Part shown: positions 4,366 through 5,027 of the stretch, piece by piece
Layout of the letters: each line of letters starts with the position of its first letter
Numbering within the stretch: the first letter of the stretch is position 1
Assembly: GCA_021841795.1 (NCBI GenBank)
Contig: JAKCDN010000245.1
Coordinates: 1 to 5,027, forward strand
DNA: 5,027 bases
Source of the DNA: Acidobacteriota bacterium
GTDB taxonomy: Bacteria; Acidobacteriota; Terriglobia; Terriglobales; Acidobacteriaceae
Direction of reading: 5' to 3'
Notes under the pieces: model-generated
What the model was told of the DNA's origin: nothing
Seen by the model: only the letters and a program-made list of their open reading frames with translations
Databases searched by the model: none
Position numbers and translations under genes: made by a program

Positions 4366-5027
4366 ATGCCGAAGAAATCAAAAGGACGCGGTACTGGGAA
4401 GAGGACAGCGAACGGCCCGCTGGCGCCGGACCGGGTCGCGGCGATCTTCAAAGCTCTCGACGAGGCCTATCCCAAGGCGGAGTGCGCGCTCGACCATCGC
4501 TCGCCATGGGAGCTGCTGGTGGCGACGATTCTATCGGCGCAGTGCACGGATGCGCGCGTGAACATGGTGACGCCGGAGCTGTTCCGGCGCTTCCCTACCC
4601 CGGAGGCAATGGCCAAGGCGACGCTGCCGGAGCTGGAGAAGCTGATCAAGACGACGGGATTCTTCCGCAACAAGGCGAAATCGATACAGGGCGCGGGGCG
4701 CAAGATCATCTCCGACTTCGGCGGCCAGGTGCCGCAGACGCTGGACGAGCTGATCACGGTTCCCGGCGCGGCGCGCAAGACGGCCAACGTGGTGCTGGGG
4801 GTTTGCTTTGGCAAGGCCGAGGGCGTGGTGGTGGACACACACGTGTTTCGCATTGCGCGGCGGCTGGAGCTGGCGCAAGGCGAGACGCCGCAGAAGGTGG
4901 AACAGGAGCTGATGCAGGTGCTGCCGCGGGAGCGATGGATCGGTTTCTCCCACCAGATCATCCATCACGGGCGCAAGGTGTGCGTGGCGCGGAGTCCGAA
5001 GTGCAGCCAGTGCAGCCTGGAGACGCT
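4366..5027 (+). CDS. nth: Endonuclease III (DNA glycosylase/AP lyase), 3' end cut by window
   Basis: A bifunctional glycosylase of base-excision repair that removes oxidised pyrimidines and nicks the abasic site. 220 residues are visible. After a basic leader (1-22, MPKKSKGRGTGKR) come the HhH-GPD glycosylase elements: SPWELLVATILSAQCTD (46-62), the helix-hairpin-helix VPGAARKTANVVLG (132-145) with catalytic lysine K138, and VVVDTHVFRIARR (154-166) with catalytic aspartate D157. The iron-sulfur loop shows C206-x6-C213-x2-C216; the fourth cysteine, expected five residues later, lies beyond the edge. The hairpin reads PGAAR where E. coli-type enzymes have PGVGR. Start: ATG 4366 is the best choice, though its Shine-Dalgarno is weak (GCAGG at a long distance); ATG 4333 is an alternative lying in the antitoxin relic's downstream frame. 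It follows the relic's stop by 38 bases and probably had its own promoter, which I cannot place. Confidence 0.93.
   Translation, partial: MPKKSKGRGTGKRTANGPLAPDRVAAIFKALDEAYPKAECALDHRSPWELLVATILSAQCTDARVNMVTPELFRRFPTPEAMAKATLPELEKLIKTTGFFRNKAKSIQGAGRKIISDFGGQVPQTLDELITVPGAARKTANVVLGVCFGKAEGVVVDTHVFRIARRLELAQGETPQKVEQELMQVLPRERWIGFSHQIIHHGRKVCVARSPKCSQCSLET

Noticed and set aside
3764..4381. 205-codon minus-strand frame opposite hemQ and the antitoxin relic
   Set aside because: Histidine/arginine/leucine-rich antisense shadow; hemQ motifs on the plus strand are complete.
4467..4968. Minus-strand frames opposite nth
   Set aside because: Shadows of endonuclease III, whose catalytic and cluster residues are all in the plus frame.
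1..5027. CRISPR array, tRNA, rRNA or insertion-sequence ends
   Set aside because: No regularly spaced direct repeats, no cloverleaf-like sequence, and no transposase or terminal inverted repeats were seen.

Overview
The window looks like a GC-rich chromosomal segment from a soil-type bacterium. Gene content (Firmicutes-style coproheme decarboxylase, archaeal-type inositol-phosphate synthase, DedA protein, endonuclease III) and base composition fit an acidobacterium best. That assignment is inference from general resemblance, not from a marker gene.

Layout. Positions 2-163 (+) are the last 53 codons of an unrecognised gene that enters from the left. Positions 164-778 are a convergent intergenic region holding an AT-rich island (about 240-345), a perfect 9-bp stem-loop (581-609) resembling a REP-type element, and a good intrinsic terminator for the minus strand (680-704). 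Positions 779-2161 (-) encode inositol-3-phosphate synthase. Positions 2219-2857 (-) encode a DedA-family membrane protein lying 57 bp upstream in the same direction, so the two probably form an operon transcribed DedA then synthase. Positions 2858-3331 are a divergent control region with two related ACGT-centred palindromes 33 bp apart and a strong GC-rich stem-loop followed by a T-rich stretch. Positions 3332-4162 (+) encode coproheme decarboxylase (HemQ/ChdC), best started at a TTG codon behind a perfect AGGAGG. Positions 4163-4365 contain a 21-bp-separated inverted repeat followed by a truncated, frameshifted relic of an AbrB/MazE-type antitoxin. From 4366 to the right edge runs endonuclease III (Nth), cut just before the last cluster cysteine.

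How the genes relate. The synthase makes inositol phosphate, the entry point to inositol lipids or inositol-based solutes, and DedA proteins are membrane lipid-carrier or lipid transporters, so the minus-strand pair may serve envelope lipid chemistry; this is inference. HemQ performs the last step of the coproporphyrin-dependent heme pathway and Nth is a base-excision repair glycosylase; they share strand but are separated by the antitoxin relic, which suggests a past insertion between them. I see no complete novel system. The most interesting signals are the antitoxin fossil with its upstream inverted repeat, the paired palindromes in the divergent region, and the structured leader before hemQ.
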